This document shows, piece after piece, positions 55,638 to 63,384 of a stretch of DNA of 64,000 bases. Origin of the DNA: Pedobacter heparinus DSM 2366 (GTDB lineage: Bacteria > Bacteroidota > Bacteroidia > Sphingobacteriales > Sphingobacteriaceae); contig NC_013061.1 of assembly GCF_000023825.1 (NCBI RefSeq), positions 4,836,001-4,900,000 of the forward strand. Direction: 5' to 3'. Within the stretch, counting starts at the first letter, position 1. Every line of letters starts with the position of its first letter. The translations under genes and the position numbers were made by a program. A model generated the notes under the pieces. That model did no database searches and was not told the DNA's origin. It saw nothing but the letters and a program-made list of their open reading frames with translations.

Positions 55638-56392
55638 CAGCAGCCAAACCCACCTTATCCGTAATTACAGTAGTATACAATAATGTAAAAGATATTGAGC
55701 GTACCATGCTTTCTGTCCTGAACCAGACCTATCCCAATATCGAATACCTGCTGATCGATGGCGGATCTACGGATGGGACCAAAGACATCATCTATAAATA
55801 TAAATCCCGGCTTGCACAGTTCATTTCAGAACCCGATAAAGGTATTTATGATGCCATGAACAAAGGCCTGGCCCTGGCTACCGGTAATTACGTGCTGTTC
55901 ATGAACTCCGGCGACGAACTCTATGCCTCCGATACCGTTGCGGAGGTTTTTGATACGGCCAGCTCTGCAGATATCTATTATGGTGAAACAGAAATGTACA
56001 ACGAAAAATGGGAAAGCCTGGGCCAGCGCAGACACTGCAGCCCCGAAAATTTCAACTGGAAAAGCTTCCGCTATGGCATGAGCATCAGTCACCAGGCCAT
56101 TTATGTAAAACGGAGCCTGGCTGCTCCATTCGACCTCAGGTATAAATACAGTGCTGATATCGACTGGATCATCAAAGCCGCAAAAAAAGCATCAAGCATC
56201 GTAAACACCCATATGTATGTGGCCAAATACCTGGTTGGCGGCATGTCCAAGAAAAAACACCTGGCCAGCCTGAAGGAAAGGTTCCGGATATTTACCAAAT
56301 ATTACGGACTGGTGCCTAACCTGATCAATCACATCTTTATCAGCTTTAACCTGGTGCAATACTATTTCAGGCACGGAAAAACCAACGATTAA
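55634..56392 (+). CDS. GT2 family glycosyltransferase (WcaA-like)
   Basis: 252 residues. GT-A nucleotide-binding start LSVITVVYNNVKDIERTML, LLIDGGSTDGTKDII, and the segment ISEPDKGIYDAMNKGLALAT with the downstream FMNSGDELY, typical of WcaA-like transferases; SISHQAIYVKRSL lies in the acceptor region. It begins inside the end of the preceding GT4 gene (ATGA), so the two enzymes should be made together and act on the same glycan. Confidence 0.92.
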   Translation: MTAAKPTLSVITVVYNNVKDIERTMLSVLNQTYPNIEYLLIDGGSTDGTKDIIYKYKSRLAQFISEPDKGIYDAMNKGLALATGNYVLFMNSGDELYASDTVAEVFDTASSADIYYGETEMYNEKWESLGQRRHCSPENFNWKSFRYGMSISHQAIYVKRSLAAPFDLRYKYSADIDWIIKAAKKASSIVNTHMYVAKYLVGGMSKKKHLASLKERFRIFTKYYGLVPNLINHIFISFNLVQYYFRHGKTND

Positions 56393-56421
56393 ATTTTTCT
56401 ATTCCAGCCCCCTGTACCAGC

Positions 56422-57138
56422 TTAAGGATTAGTAGACCAAAGACCCGCTTCTTTTACAAATACCCTCCGGTTCAATTTCAATTGTGCCACAACCAATTCA
56501 GCGAAATCTTCCGGTTGCATAACCCGATCGGGATTGCCATCAGTAAGTTTTAAATCCTTAGCCATATCTGTAGCCACCGTACTTGGCAATAAAGTACTTA
56601 CCCTGATGTTGTGTTTCCGCACTTCCTGCATCAGCGATTCAGACATACCAATCAAACCAAATTTAGAGGCACTGTAAGCACTGGTCACAGCGGCACCATT
56701 TTTACCTGCAGTAGAAGAGATATTGATGATGTCACCCGTCTTTCTTTCTATCATTTCCGGTAATACCGCACGGGTTACATAATACGCTCCCAGTAAATTT
56801 ACACGGATGATCTGCTCCCATTTTTCGGGCTCAAGCTCCATAAAAGAACCAAAAGCACCAATTCCGGCATTATTGATGAGGATGTCAACCACTCCCAGTT
56901 CAGATTTCAATGCCAGGACCGCCGCATTTACCGCGTTAATGTCTGCCACATCCATGGTAACAATTGCAGTTTTAACACCGTAGGGTTTTAATTCAGCCGC
57001 TACACGGTCTAAATCGGATGCCGTTCTGGCCGCAAGGCCTATATTTACACCTTCTTGTGCCAAAGCAATGGCCAATGCCCTGCCAATTCCTTTTCCGGCA
57101 CCGGTTATAATGGCGTTCTTTCCTTGTAATGATTCCAT
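56422..57138 (-). CDS. SDR family oxidoreductase, FabG-like
   Basis: 238 residues from Met at 57138 (MESLQGKNAIITGAG); the upstream frame to 57213 has no matching family residues. The NADP motif is TGAGKGIGRA, NNAG is present, and the active site is ISSTAGKNGAAVTSAYSASK with Tyr and Lys intact. It reduces a 3-keto group; FabG-like annotation is common, but the absence of other fatty acid genes leaves the substrate open. It converges with the glycosyltransferase genes (29 bases between stops). Confidence 0.82.
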   Translation of the reverse strand: MESLQGKNAIITGAGKGIGRALAIALAQEGVNIGLAARTASDLDRVAAELKPYGVKTAIVTMDVADINAVNAAVLALKSELGVVDILINNAGIGAFGSFMELEPEKWEQIIRVNLLGAYYVTRAVLPEMIERKTGDIINISSTAGKNGAAVTSAYSASKFGLIGMSESLMQEVRKHNIRVSTLLPSTVATDMAKDLKLTDGNPDRVMQPEDFAELVVAQLKLNRRVFVKEAGLWSTNP

Positions 57139-57236
57139 AGTATCTTGTATTAAATGGGTTCCCTTTATTAAAAACACAAAAATAACAAAAACAAAAGGCT
57201 GTTTCCTACGCAAGGGCCTTTATGACTTATAAATAG

Positions 57237-57270
57237 AAAAAGCCCCTGAAGATCAGTTCAGGGGCTTTTA
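57237..57270 (-). terminator. intrinsic terminator of typA
   Basis: AGCCCCTGAA (57241-57250) and TTCAGGGGCT (57257-57266) pair around a 6-base loop. On the minus strand, 21 bases after the typA stop, the stem is followed by TTTTTCT. Confidence 0.9.
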
Positions 57271-57290
57271 AATATAGATAATTCTAAAAA

Positions 57291-59090
57291 TTATACGATT
57301 TTATTGACTTTACGTGCAGCTTCAGTTAAGTGAATCTTACGTAAACGCATGCTTAAGGGGGTTACCTCAATGTACTCATCAGCCTGGATGTATTCCATAG
57401 CCTCTTCCAATGAGAACTTAATGGCCGGAGCAATACGCTGACTGTCGTCTGTACCGGAAGCACGCATATTGGTCAAAGCTTTACCTTTCACAATATTAAT
57501 CACCAGATCATTATCACGAATGTGCTCTCCTAAGATTTGTCCTTCATAAATATCTACTCCCGGATCAACAAAGAAACGTCCGCGGTCCTGCAGTTTATCA
57601 ATAGAATAAGCAGTAGTACTTCCTTTTTCCATAGAAACCAATACCCCATTTAACCTTCCCGGGATTGTACCTTTCCAGGGCTCATAAGCTTTAAAACGGT
57701 GTGCCATTATGGCCTCGCCGCCAGTAGCAGTCAATACATTGTTTCTTAATCCGATGATGCCACGTGCAGGAATATCAAATTCCAGGTGTTGTAAATCACC
57801 TTTTGGCTCCATGATCAGCAACTCACCTTTACGTTGCGTTACCAGCTCAATTACTTTACCAGCAACTTCACCCGGTACGTCAACAATCAAAGTCTCAATA
57901 GGCTCACATTTTTTACCATCAATCTCTTTAATGATTACCTGTGGCTGGCCTACCTGAATTTCATACCCTTCACGGCGCATGGTCTCGATCAATACGGATA
58001 AATGGAGAATACCCCTTCCGTATACCAGATAAGCATCCGGAGATTCTGTTTCTACCACTTTAAGTGCAAGGTTTTTTTCGATCTCTTTATACAAACGCTC
58101 CTTCAAACGCTGAGAAGTTACAAATTTACCTTCTTTACCAAAAAATGGTGAGTTGTTGATCGTGAACAACATGTTCATCGTAGGCTCATCAATTTTGATT
58201 ACCGGCAATTGCTCCGGAGCTTCGAAATCAGCAATGGTATCACCGATATCGAAACCATCGATACCCACAACAGCACAGATATCACCTGATTTTACTTCAG
58301 TAGCACGGATTTTACCTAAACCTTCGAAAGTATATAATTCTTTTACCCTTGATTTTACAATTTTACCATCCCGTTTGATCAAAGTAACCGGTTGGTTTTC
58401 TTTAATTACTCCGCGGTGTACACGGCCAATAGCAATACGGCCTACAAAAGATGAGTAATCTAATGAAGTGATCTGCATTTGTAAAGTACCATCGTTAGTG
58501 GGTGCAGCAGGAATATTAGCTACCACAGCATCTAACAGGGCGAAAATATCAGTAGTAGGTACTTTCCAGTCCGTACTCATCCATCCTTGTTTAGATGAAC
58601 CGTAAATTACAGGAAAATCCAACTGGTCTTCCGTAGCTTCAAGGTTAAAGAACAATTCAAAGATCTGCTCATATACTTCTTCCGGACGGCAGTTCTCTTT
58701 ATCTACCTTATTTACCACTACAATTGGCTTTAAGCCCAATGCCAATGCTTTTTGTGTTACGAAACGCGTTTGAGGCATTGCGCCTTCAAATGCATCACAC
58801 AATAACAATACACCGTCAGCCATTTTCAATACGCGCTCCACCTCACCACCAAAATCGGCGTGACCAGGGGTATCAATGATGTTGATTTTTACATCTTTGT
58901 ACTGTACTGAAACGTTTTTGGAAACAATCGTGATCCCACGTTCACGCTCCAAATCATTATTGTCAAGTATTAAATCTCCTGATTGTTCGTTATCACGGAA
59001 GATTGAACAGGCGTGTAAGATCTTATCAACCAGTGTAGTTTTACCGTGGTCAACGTGGGCTATGATTGCTATATTTCTAATTTTTTGCAT
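57291..59090 (-). CDS. typA: translational GTPase TypA/BipA
   Basis: 599 residues, full length. G1 is AHVDHGKTTL near residue 10, G2 includes RGITI, G3 is DTPGHADFGGEV and G4 is VVNKVDKENC. The beta-barrel domain and the EF-G-like C-terminal domains follow (LIVDVPGEVAGKVIELVTQR). It binds the 70S ribosome and supports late 50S assembly and stress or cold growth. Strong promoter and own terminator show it as a single-gene unit. Confidence 0.97.
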   Translation of the reverse strand: MQKIRNIAIIAHVDHGKTTLVDKILHACSIFRDNEQSGDLILDNNDLERERGITIVSKNVSVQYKDVKINIIDTPGHADFGGEVERVLKMADGVLLLCDAFEGAMPQTRFVTQKALALGLKPIVVVNKVDKENCRPEEVYEQIFELFFNLEATEDQLDFPVIYGSSKQGWMSTDWKVPTTDIFALLDAVVANIPAAPTNDGTLQMQITSLDYSSFVGRIAIGRVHRGVIKENQPVTLIKRDGKIVKSRVKELYTFEGLGKIRATEVKSGDICAVVGIDGFDIGDTIADFEAPEQLPVIKIDEPTMNMLFTINNSPFFGKEGKFVTSQRLKERLYKEIEKNLALKVVETESPDAYLVYGRGILHLSVLIETMRREGYEIQVGQPQVIIKEIDGKKCEPIETLIVDVPGEVAGKVIELVTQRKGELLIMEPKGDLQHLEFDIPARGIIGLRNNVLTATGGEAIMAHRFKAYEPWKGTIPGRLNGVLVSMEKGSTTAYSIDKLQDRGRFFVDPGVDIYEGQILGEHIRDNDLVINIVKGKALTNMRASGTDDSQRIAPAIKFSLEEAMEYIQADEYIEVTPLSMRLRKIHLTEAARKVNKIV

Positions 59091-59112
59091 AAAATGCGTC
59101 TGATTTTTGGCG

Positions 59113-59142
59113 CAAAGATAGGGTTTATTATCGACATATCAA
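59113..59142 (-). promoter_or_regulatory. promoter of typA
   Basis: On the minus strand TTG (59142-59140), a 19-base spacer and TATCTTTG (59120-59113) fit the Bacteroidota housekeeping promoter exactly. Transcription should begin near 59106, giving a leader of about 16 bases. Confidence 0.7.
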
Positions 59143-59283
59143 GCAATTAGCTCTCGCCAAGTGTTAAGTTTTATGCAGATCATTCATCTTTACCGTATAT
59201 TCAGGACTTTAACTTATAAGCAAGCCCCGTTCTTTCAGCTACGCCCGTACAACCTTGATTCCAGCGTCGGCCTTTCTTTTGAA

Positions 59284-59327
59284 TGACTCCGAGGTGAGTC
59301 CGGCATGAGTCCGGGGTGAGTCCGACT
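59284..59327 (+). repeat. four 11-bp tandem repeats, TGAGTCCGGnn type
   Basis: Units TGACTCCGAGG (59284), TGAGTCCGGCA (59295), TGAGTCCGGGG (59306) and TGAGTCCGACT (59317) follow one another without gap. The third and fourth units form the left arm of the hairpin at 59311-59357. Confidence 0.8.
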
Positions 59328-59357
59328 TTTTACTGAAAAAAGCCGGACTCACCCCGG
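59311..59357. repeat. 47-nt hairpin element formed by the last repeat units
   Basis: CCGGGGTGAGTCCG (59311-59324) has its exact reverse complement at 59344-59357. After one mismatch the stem continues for about six more pairs (CTTTTT region 59326-59331 with 59337-59342), closing on a 5-base loop. It may work as a bidirectional terminator or be a dispersed palindromic repeat. Confidence 0.75.
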
Positions 59358-59471
59358 GTTTATTGCGGTAACTATACGGACGCATTGCAAGGACATCTAA
59401 AGCGCATCCTTCAGTATGCAGCCACCTTAACTTAAAAGAAATAACAGCTTACAATCGTTCCCGCTCGGAAA

Positions 59472-60299
59472 CTAGTTTAATTTGGTAATTTTCCGGCCAA
59501 AGGCCCAGCATAAAAATGCCGGCATGGCCCTCCCCCAGGTATGCACATCATGTTTGCCACCCACCATTTCATAATAAGTGATGTCATGGGGCCGCTGGTA
59601 GCCCTTTTTTAACAATGCTTTAATTACATCAACAGTATCATCGATGGAATCAATAATAAAATTCCTGTTCCGGTCGGCCAGCTCATCTTCTGTACCGGTC
59701 ATTAACCAGAATTTGAGCTCAGGTTTTGCTGCTGTTGCAGCTATACTTTGGTGCAAAATGCGGTCATCATCGGTATAACCGTCTTTCAGGTCTTTTTTAC
59801 GCCACCAGAAAGATCCGGAAAATACACCCACCGCATCAAAATAACGGTCGTTGTTCCAGACAAGGTCAAAAGCGCTAAGGCCTCCAAGTGAAAAGCCTGC
59901 AAAAGCTCTTTTGCCATTTATAGGCAGGGCAACTTCTCCATGCACAAAGGGGAACAGCTCTTTGATGATAAAATCGGTATAGGCAGCAGCTTTGCTACCC
60001 CTGTCCAAAAAATCAGGCTGCCCGGCTACACCATATTCCTGAAGGCGGTCGGCACCAGCTTTTATGGCCACCACAACCAAAGGTTCAATTTTAAAACCCT
60101 GGTACAGACTGTTCAGCATTTGCTGTAAACCCAGGCCCACTGTTTCCTGCCCGTCATTCAGCAGCAAAAGGTTCAGCGGCTCGTTTCCCATCAGACCTTC
60201 CGGTATAAAGAACTCCAGCGCTACATCCCTTTCCAGGTAAACAGATTTTAACAGGTGTTCAGTTTTAACAAGCTTCGGAAGCAACATGGCAGTATACAT
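59472..60299 (-). CDS. alpha/beta-hydrolase esterase (Fes/IroE/esterase D-like)
   Basis: 275 residues from Met at 60299; a GTG eight codons earlier would sit at the transcription start. The nucleophile elbow is AFAGFSLGGLSAFD with Ser137, the acid may lie in MTGTEDELADRNR, and the catalytic His in VGGKHDVHTWGRAM, as in Fes/IroE-type esterases. No signal peptide, so it is likely cytoplasmic. Substrate unknown. It is divergent from the amidoligase operon and could act on its product, though a shared role is only inferred. Confidence 0.82.
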   Translation of the reverse strand: MYTAMLLPKLVKTEHLLKSVYLERDVALEFFIPEGLMGNEPLNLLLLNDGQETVGLGLQQMLNSLYQGFKIEPLVVVAIKAGADRLQEYGVAGQPDFLDRGSKAAAYTDFIIKELFPFVHGEVALPINGKRAFAGFSLGGLSAFDLVWNNDRYFDAVGVFSGSFWWRKKDLKDGYTDDDRILHQSIAATAAKPELKFWLMTGTEDELADRNRNFIIDSIDDTVDVIKALLKKGYQRPHDITYYEMVGGKHDVHTWGRAMPAFLCWAFGRKITKLN

Positions 60300-60333
60300 A
60301 ATTCGGCGATTCCCCTTTCTCACAAATAAAATG

Positions 60334-60341
60334 CAAAGGTA
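60334..60341 (-). promoter_or_regulatory. -7 promoter element of the esterase gene
   Basis: Minus-strand TACCTTTG matches TAnnTTTG and lies 34 bases before the ATG at 60299. No promoter of this type was found for the divergent ligase operon. Confidence 0.45.
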
Positions 60342-60456
60342 ATATTCTCGTTTAACAAATTGTTTATCTAACTTAAAGCAGCTAATTGATAAGCTGTGGG
60401 GAAGGGGTATAAAACACCTGAATGTTAAAACACTACTGAAAAACTAAAACAAGAGG

Positions 60457-61449
60457 ATGAAGAAAATTGGAATTTTATTTGGGAAAGAAAGATCTTTTCC
60501 AGAGGCGTTTATAAAGCGTGTTAACCAGATTGGAGGAAAGGAATTCCAGGCAGAATTTGTAAGTATAGACAAGATACTTCAGGCAAAACCTTTGGCATAC
60601 GCCGTAATTATAGACCGCATTTCCCAGGATGTGCCTTTTTATCGTGCTGCGATGAAAAATGCAGCCATTACCGGAACTGCGGTGATCAATAATCCTTTCT
60701 GGTGGAGTGCAGATGAAAAGTTCTTTAACAATGCGCTCGCAGAAAAACTGGGCGTACCGGTACCTAAAACTGCACTCATCCCTTCTTATGATCGGCCTGA
60801 CGATACTTCAGATGCTTCGTTCAGTAACCTTGTTTATCCCCTGGATTGGGATTCGATTTTTGAGTACACCGGTTTTCCTGCCTACATGAAGCCTTTTGAC
60901 GGTGGAGGCTGGAAAGATGTGTATAAACTGAACGACAAGGAAGACTTTTTTGACAAGCACAGCCGCAGCCGGCAAACGGTAATGATGCTGCAGGAAGAGA
61001 TCATTTTTGACATTTATTTCAGGTGTTACTGTATTGGCGGCAAGTATGTACGCATTATGCCTTATGAACCCCGCAATCCCTTTCACCTCCGTTATGTAGC
61101 AAATGGCCCCGCTGCAGATAAAAAGCTTTTGCAGACCATTGAGGGCTATGTATTGAAATTAAACCGATACCTGGGCTATGATTTCAATACGGTAGAATTT
61201 GCTGTGCGTGATGGCATTCCTTATGCTATAGATTTTTGCAATCCCGCACCGGATGCAGACCTGGCCAGCATAGGACAGGAGAATTTTGAATGGGTAGTGG
61301 AAACCAGTGCCAGGTATGCCATAGAACGGGCCAAAATACAGGTTGAAGGGCAGGACAACCTGAGCTGGGGAGAATACCTTAAAACTGCTGCTGCAGGATT
61401 GCCCCTGATGGAGAAAACTACAGTTAAAAACAAGAAAGGCCAGTTATGA
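60457..61449 (+). CDS. ATP-grasp family ligase (RimK-like)
   Basis: 330 residues. The chain has an ATP-grasp layout: a pre-ATP-grasp part (MKKIGILFGKERSFPEAF), then AEKLGVPVPKTALIPS, the lysine-bearing GFPAYMKPFDGGGWKDVYKL, and a metal-binding end EFAVRDGIPYAIDFCNPAPD that includes the ENP-like DFCNPAPD. Such enzymes activate a carboxylate as acyl phosphate and join it to an amine. Substrate unknown. It is the first gene of a four-gene run and overlaps the next gene by 4 bases. Confidence 0.85.
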   Translation: MKKIGILFGKERSFPEAFIKRVNQIGGKEFQAEFVSIDKILQAKPLAYAVIIDRISQDVPFYRAAMKNAAITGTAVINNPFWWSADEKFFNNALAEKLGVPVPKTALIPSYDRPDDTSDASFSNLVYPLDWDSIFEYTGFPAYMKPFDGGGWKDVYKLNDKEDFFDKHSRSRQTVMMLQEEIIFDIYFRCYCIGGKYVRIMPYEPRNPFHLRYVANGPAADKKLLQTIEGYVLKLNRYLGYDFNTVEFAVRDGIPYAIDFCNPAPDADLASIGQENFEWVVETSARYAIERAKIQVEGQDNLSWGEYLKTAAAGLPLMEKTTVKNKKGQL

Positions 61450-62549
61450 TGAACGATTTTACCCTCGGTATAGAGGAAGAATATATGGTAACAGACCCTG
61501 TGACCAGGGAACTGACCTCGCACGACCAGAAGATAGTTGAAGCGGCACAAAAGATACATAAAGACCAGGTAAAGGCCGAGATGCACCAGGCGGTGGTAGA
61601 AGTGGGTACCGGAATTTGCAGGAATACCGACCAGGCAAGGGCGGAAATTTCGCAGCTGCGCTATACGGTTTCGCAACTGGCCGGCGAGCTGGGACTTAGG
61701 ATTGGTGCTGCCGGTACACATCCTTTTTCCCATTGGGAAAAACAGCTGATTACCGAACATCCCCGTTACAGCGACATTGTGAACGAGCTGCAGGAGGCCG
61801 CGCGCTCTAACCTGATTTTTGGACTGCATGTACATGTGGGCTTCCAGTCGCGCGAGCTGGCCATACACATTGCTAACCAGGTGCGCTATTTTTTACCGCA
61901 TGTTTTTGCCCTTTCAACCAATTCCCCCTTCTGGGAAGGGAGAAATACAGGGTACAAATCGTTCCGCACCAAGGTTTTTGACAAATTTCCGCGAACAGGC
62001 ATTCCCGATATTTTTAACAGCATTGAAGATTATGACAATTATGTAAAGCTGCTGATCAAGACCAACAGCATTGACAATGCCAAAAAAATCTGGTGGGACA
62101 TCAGGGTGCATCCTTTTTTTGAAACCATAGAATTCAGGATCTGTGATTGCCCCATGCTGATCGATGAAACCATGGCCTTTGTTGCCTTGTTTCAGTCCTT
62201 GTGCGCAAAACTGTACAAGCTGCGCCTGCAAAACATGAAGTTCATCAGCTATTCCAGGGCACTGATCAATGAGAATAAATGGCGGGCCGCACGTTATGGA
62301 ATTGATGGTAACCTGATTGATTTTGGGAAAGAAATGGAGGTAAACTGTCGCAACCTGGTACTGGAGCTACTGGATTTTGTGGACGATGTAGTGGACGACC
62401 TGGGTTGCCGCAGGGAGATCAATTATGTAAGCCAGATACTGGCCAACGGAACTGGTGCCGACAGGCAATTGGCTGTTTACGAACAATTTGGTAACTTTGA
62501 GGCAGTGGTAGATTACATTACCACGCAAACTTTAATTGGGGCTAAATAG
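61446..62549 (+). CDS. GCS2/YbdK-type carboxylate-amine ligase
   Basis: 367 residues. It matches glutamate-cysteine ligase type 2: FTLGIEEEYMVTDPVTREL at the start, VKAEMHQAVVEVGTGICRN, LRIGAAGTHPFSHW, and later IRVHPFFETIEFRICDCPML. YbdK-type enzymes join amino acids or related carboxylates to amines with ATP and are not always true glutathione enzymes. The first ATG overlaps the preceding stop (ATGA). With the neighbouring ATP-grasp and amidotransferase it suggests stepwise assembly of a small amide or peptide. Confidence 0.92.
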   Translation: MMNDFTLGIEEEYMVTDPVTRELTSHDQKIVEAAQKIHKDQVKAEMHQAVVEVGTGICRNTDQARAEISQLRYTVSQLAGELGLRIGAAGTHPFSHWEKQLITEHPRYSDIVNELQEAARSNLIFGLHVHVGFQSRELAIHIANQVRYFLPHVFALSTNSPFWEGRNTGYKSFRTKVFDKFPRTGIPDIFNSIEDYDNYVKLLIKTNSIDNAKKIWWDIRVHPFFETIEFRICDCPMLIDETMAFVALFQSLCAKLYKLRLQNMKFISYSRALINENKWRAARYGIDGNLIDFGKEMEVNCRNLVLELLDFVDDVVDDLGCRREINYVSQILANGTGADRQLAVYEQFGNFEAVVDYITTQTLIGAK

Positions 62550-62552
62550 CGA

Positions 62553-63383
62553 ATGGGGGATAGAAATAAGGTTAATGTGGCCGTTATTGACATTAATAAC
62601 GGTTTTAGCAACCAGGGTATGCGCGGGATACAAGAGATCCTGACACGCTACAGGGAGGAGATCGGCGTGGATTTGCACTTCGAGGTGTTCGATTTAAGGC
62701 AAAAAGGGGAGATACCAGGCATGGATTATGACATTTATATCTCCAGCGGAGGCCCGGGCAGTCCGTACGACGGAGAAGGCCGGCAATGGGAAAACGACTT
62801 CTTTGCACTGCTGGATAACATTGAAGCTTTTAATGCGCAACAGGAACTTAGCAAGAAACATGTTTTTTTAATCTGCCATTCTTTTCAGATGGCCTGCCGG
62901 AAATTTGGTGTCGGCCAGGTGACCAGCAGGCGCTCAACAGCCTTTGGCATCTTTCCGGTGTTCTTAACGGAAGCGGGTGAAGATGATGTGATATTTAATG
63001 GTTTACCGAATCCTTTTTATACGGTAGACAGCCGGGACTGGCAGGTAACCAACCCCGATGATGCGCCCTTCGCCATTTCCGAAGCAAAAGTACTGGCACT
63101 GGAAAAAGAACGCCCGCATGTCGACCTGGACCGATGTGTCATGGCCATCCGCTTTACGAATGAGATTATAGGTACCCAGTTTCATCCGGAGGCCGACCCC
63201 TTTGGCATGAAGTTGTACCTGCTGCAGGAAGATAAAAAAATGGCCATCATTGCCAGTCATGGTAAAGAAAAATACCTGGACATGCTGAACAGCCTGGAAG
63301 ATCCGGCACGGATCCAGCTGACCCAACGCATGGTATTACCTAATTTTTTAAACCGGGCAATTAACGCTTTACAGGAGGCCTGA
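62553..63383 (+). CDS. class I glutamine amidotransferase
   Basis: 276 residues. The complete triad is visible: Cys108 in FLICHSFQMAC, His211 and Glu213 in GTQFHPEAD. The nucleophile loop is CHSFQ rather than the usual CxGxQ. The oxyanion strand ISSGGPGSPYDGEG is also clear. It should release ammonia from glutamine, and the neighbouring ligases could use it to amidate a carboxylate. It starts 3 bases after the GCS2 stop and ends 1 base before the next ATG. Confidence 0.87.
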   Translation: MGDRNKVNVAVIDINNGFSNQGMRGIQEILTRYREEIGVDLHFEVFDLRQKGEIPGMDYDIYISSGGPGSPYDGEGRQWENDFFALLDNIEAFNAQQELSKKHVFLICHSFQMACRKFGVGQVTSRRSTAFGIFPVFLTEAGEDDVIFNGLPNPFYTVDSRDWQVTNPDDAPFAISEAKVLALEKERPHVDLDRCVMAIRFTNEIIGTQFHPEADPFGMKLYLLQEDKKMAIIASHGKEKYLDMLNSLEDPARIQLTQRMVLPNFLNRAINALQEA

Positions 63384-63384
63384 C

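Larger units (their letters stand above)
59091..59471. other. intergenic region with promoter and repeat element
   Basis: The 381-base stretch between typA and the esterase gene holds the typA promoter (59113-59142) and the tandem-repeat and hairpin element (59284-59357). No open frame worth annotating and no tRNA were seen in it; the parts at 59143-59283 and 59358-59471 show nothing recognisable. Confidence 0.7.

Noticed and set aside
59284..59357. Repeat array considered as CRISPR
   Set aside because: Units are 11 bases with no spacers and no cas genes are present.
59091..59471. tRNA or small RNA gene in the longest gene-free gap
   Set aside because: No cloverleaf or T-loop consensus could be found by eye; only a promoter and the repeat hairpin stand out.
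61221..61868. Minus-strand open frame (215 codons)
   Set aside because: Antisense to the ATP-grasp and GCS2 genes, which are clear family members; the frame has no family features.
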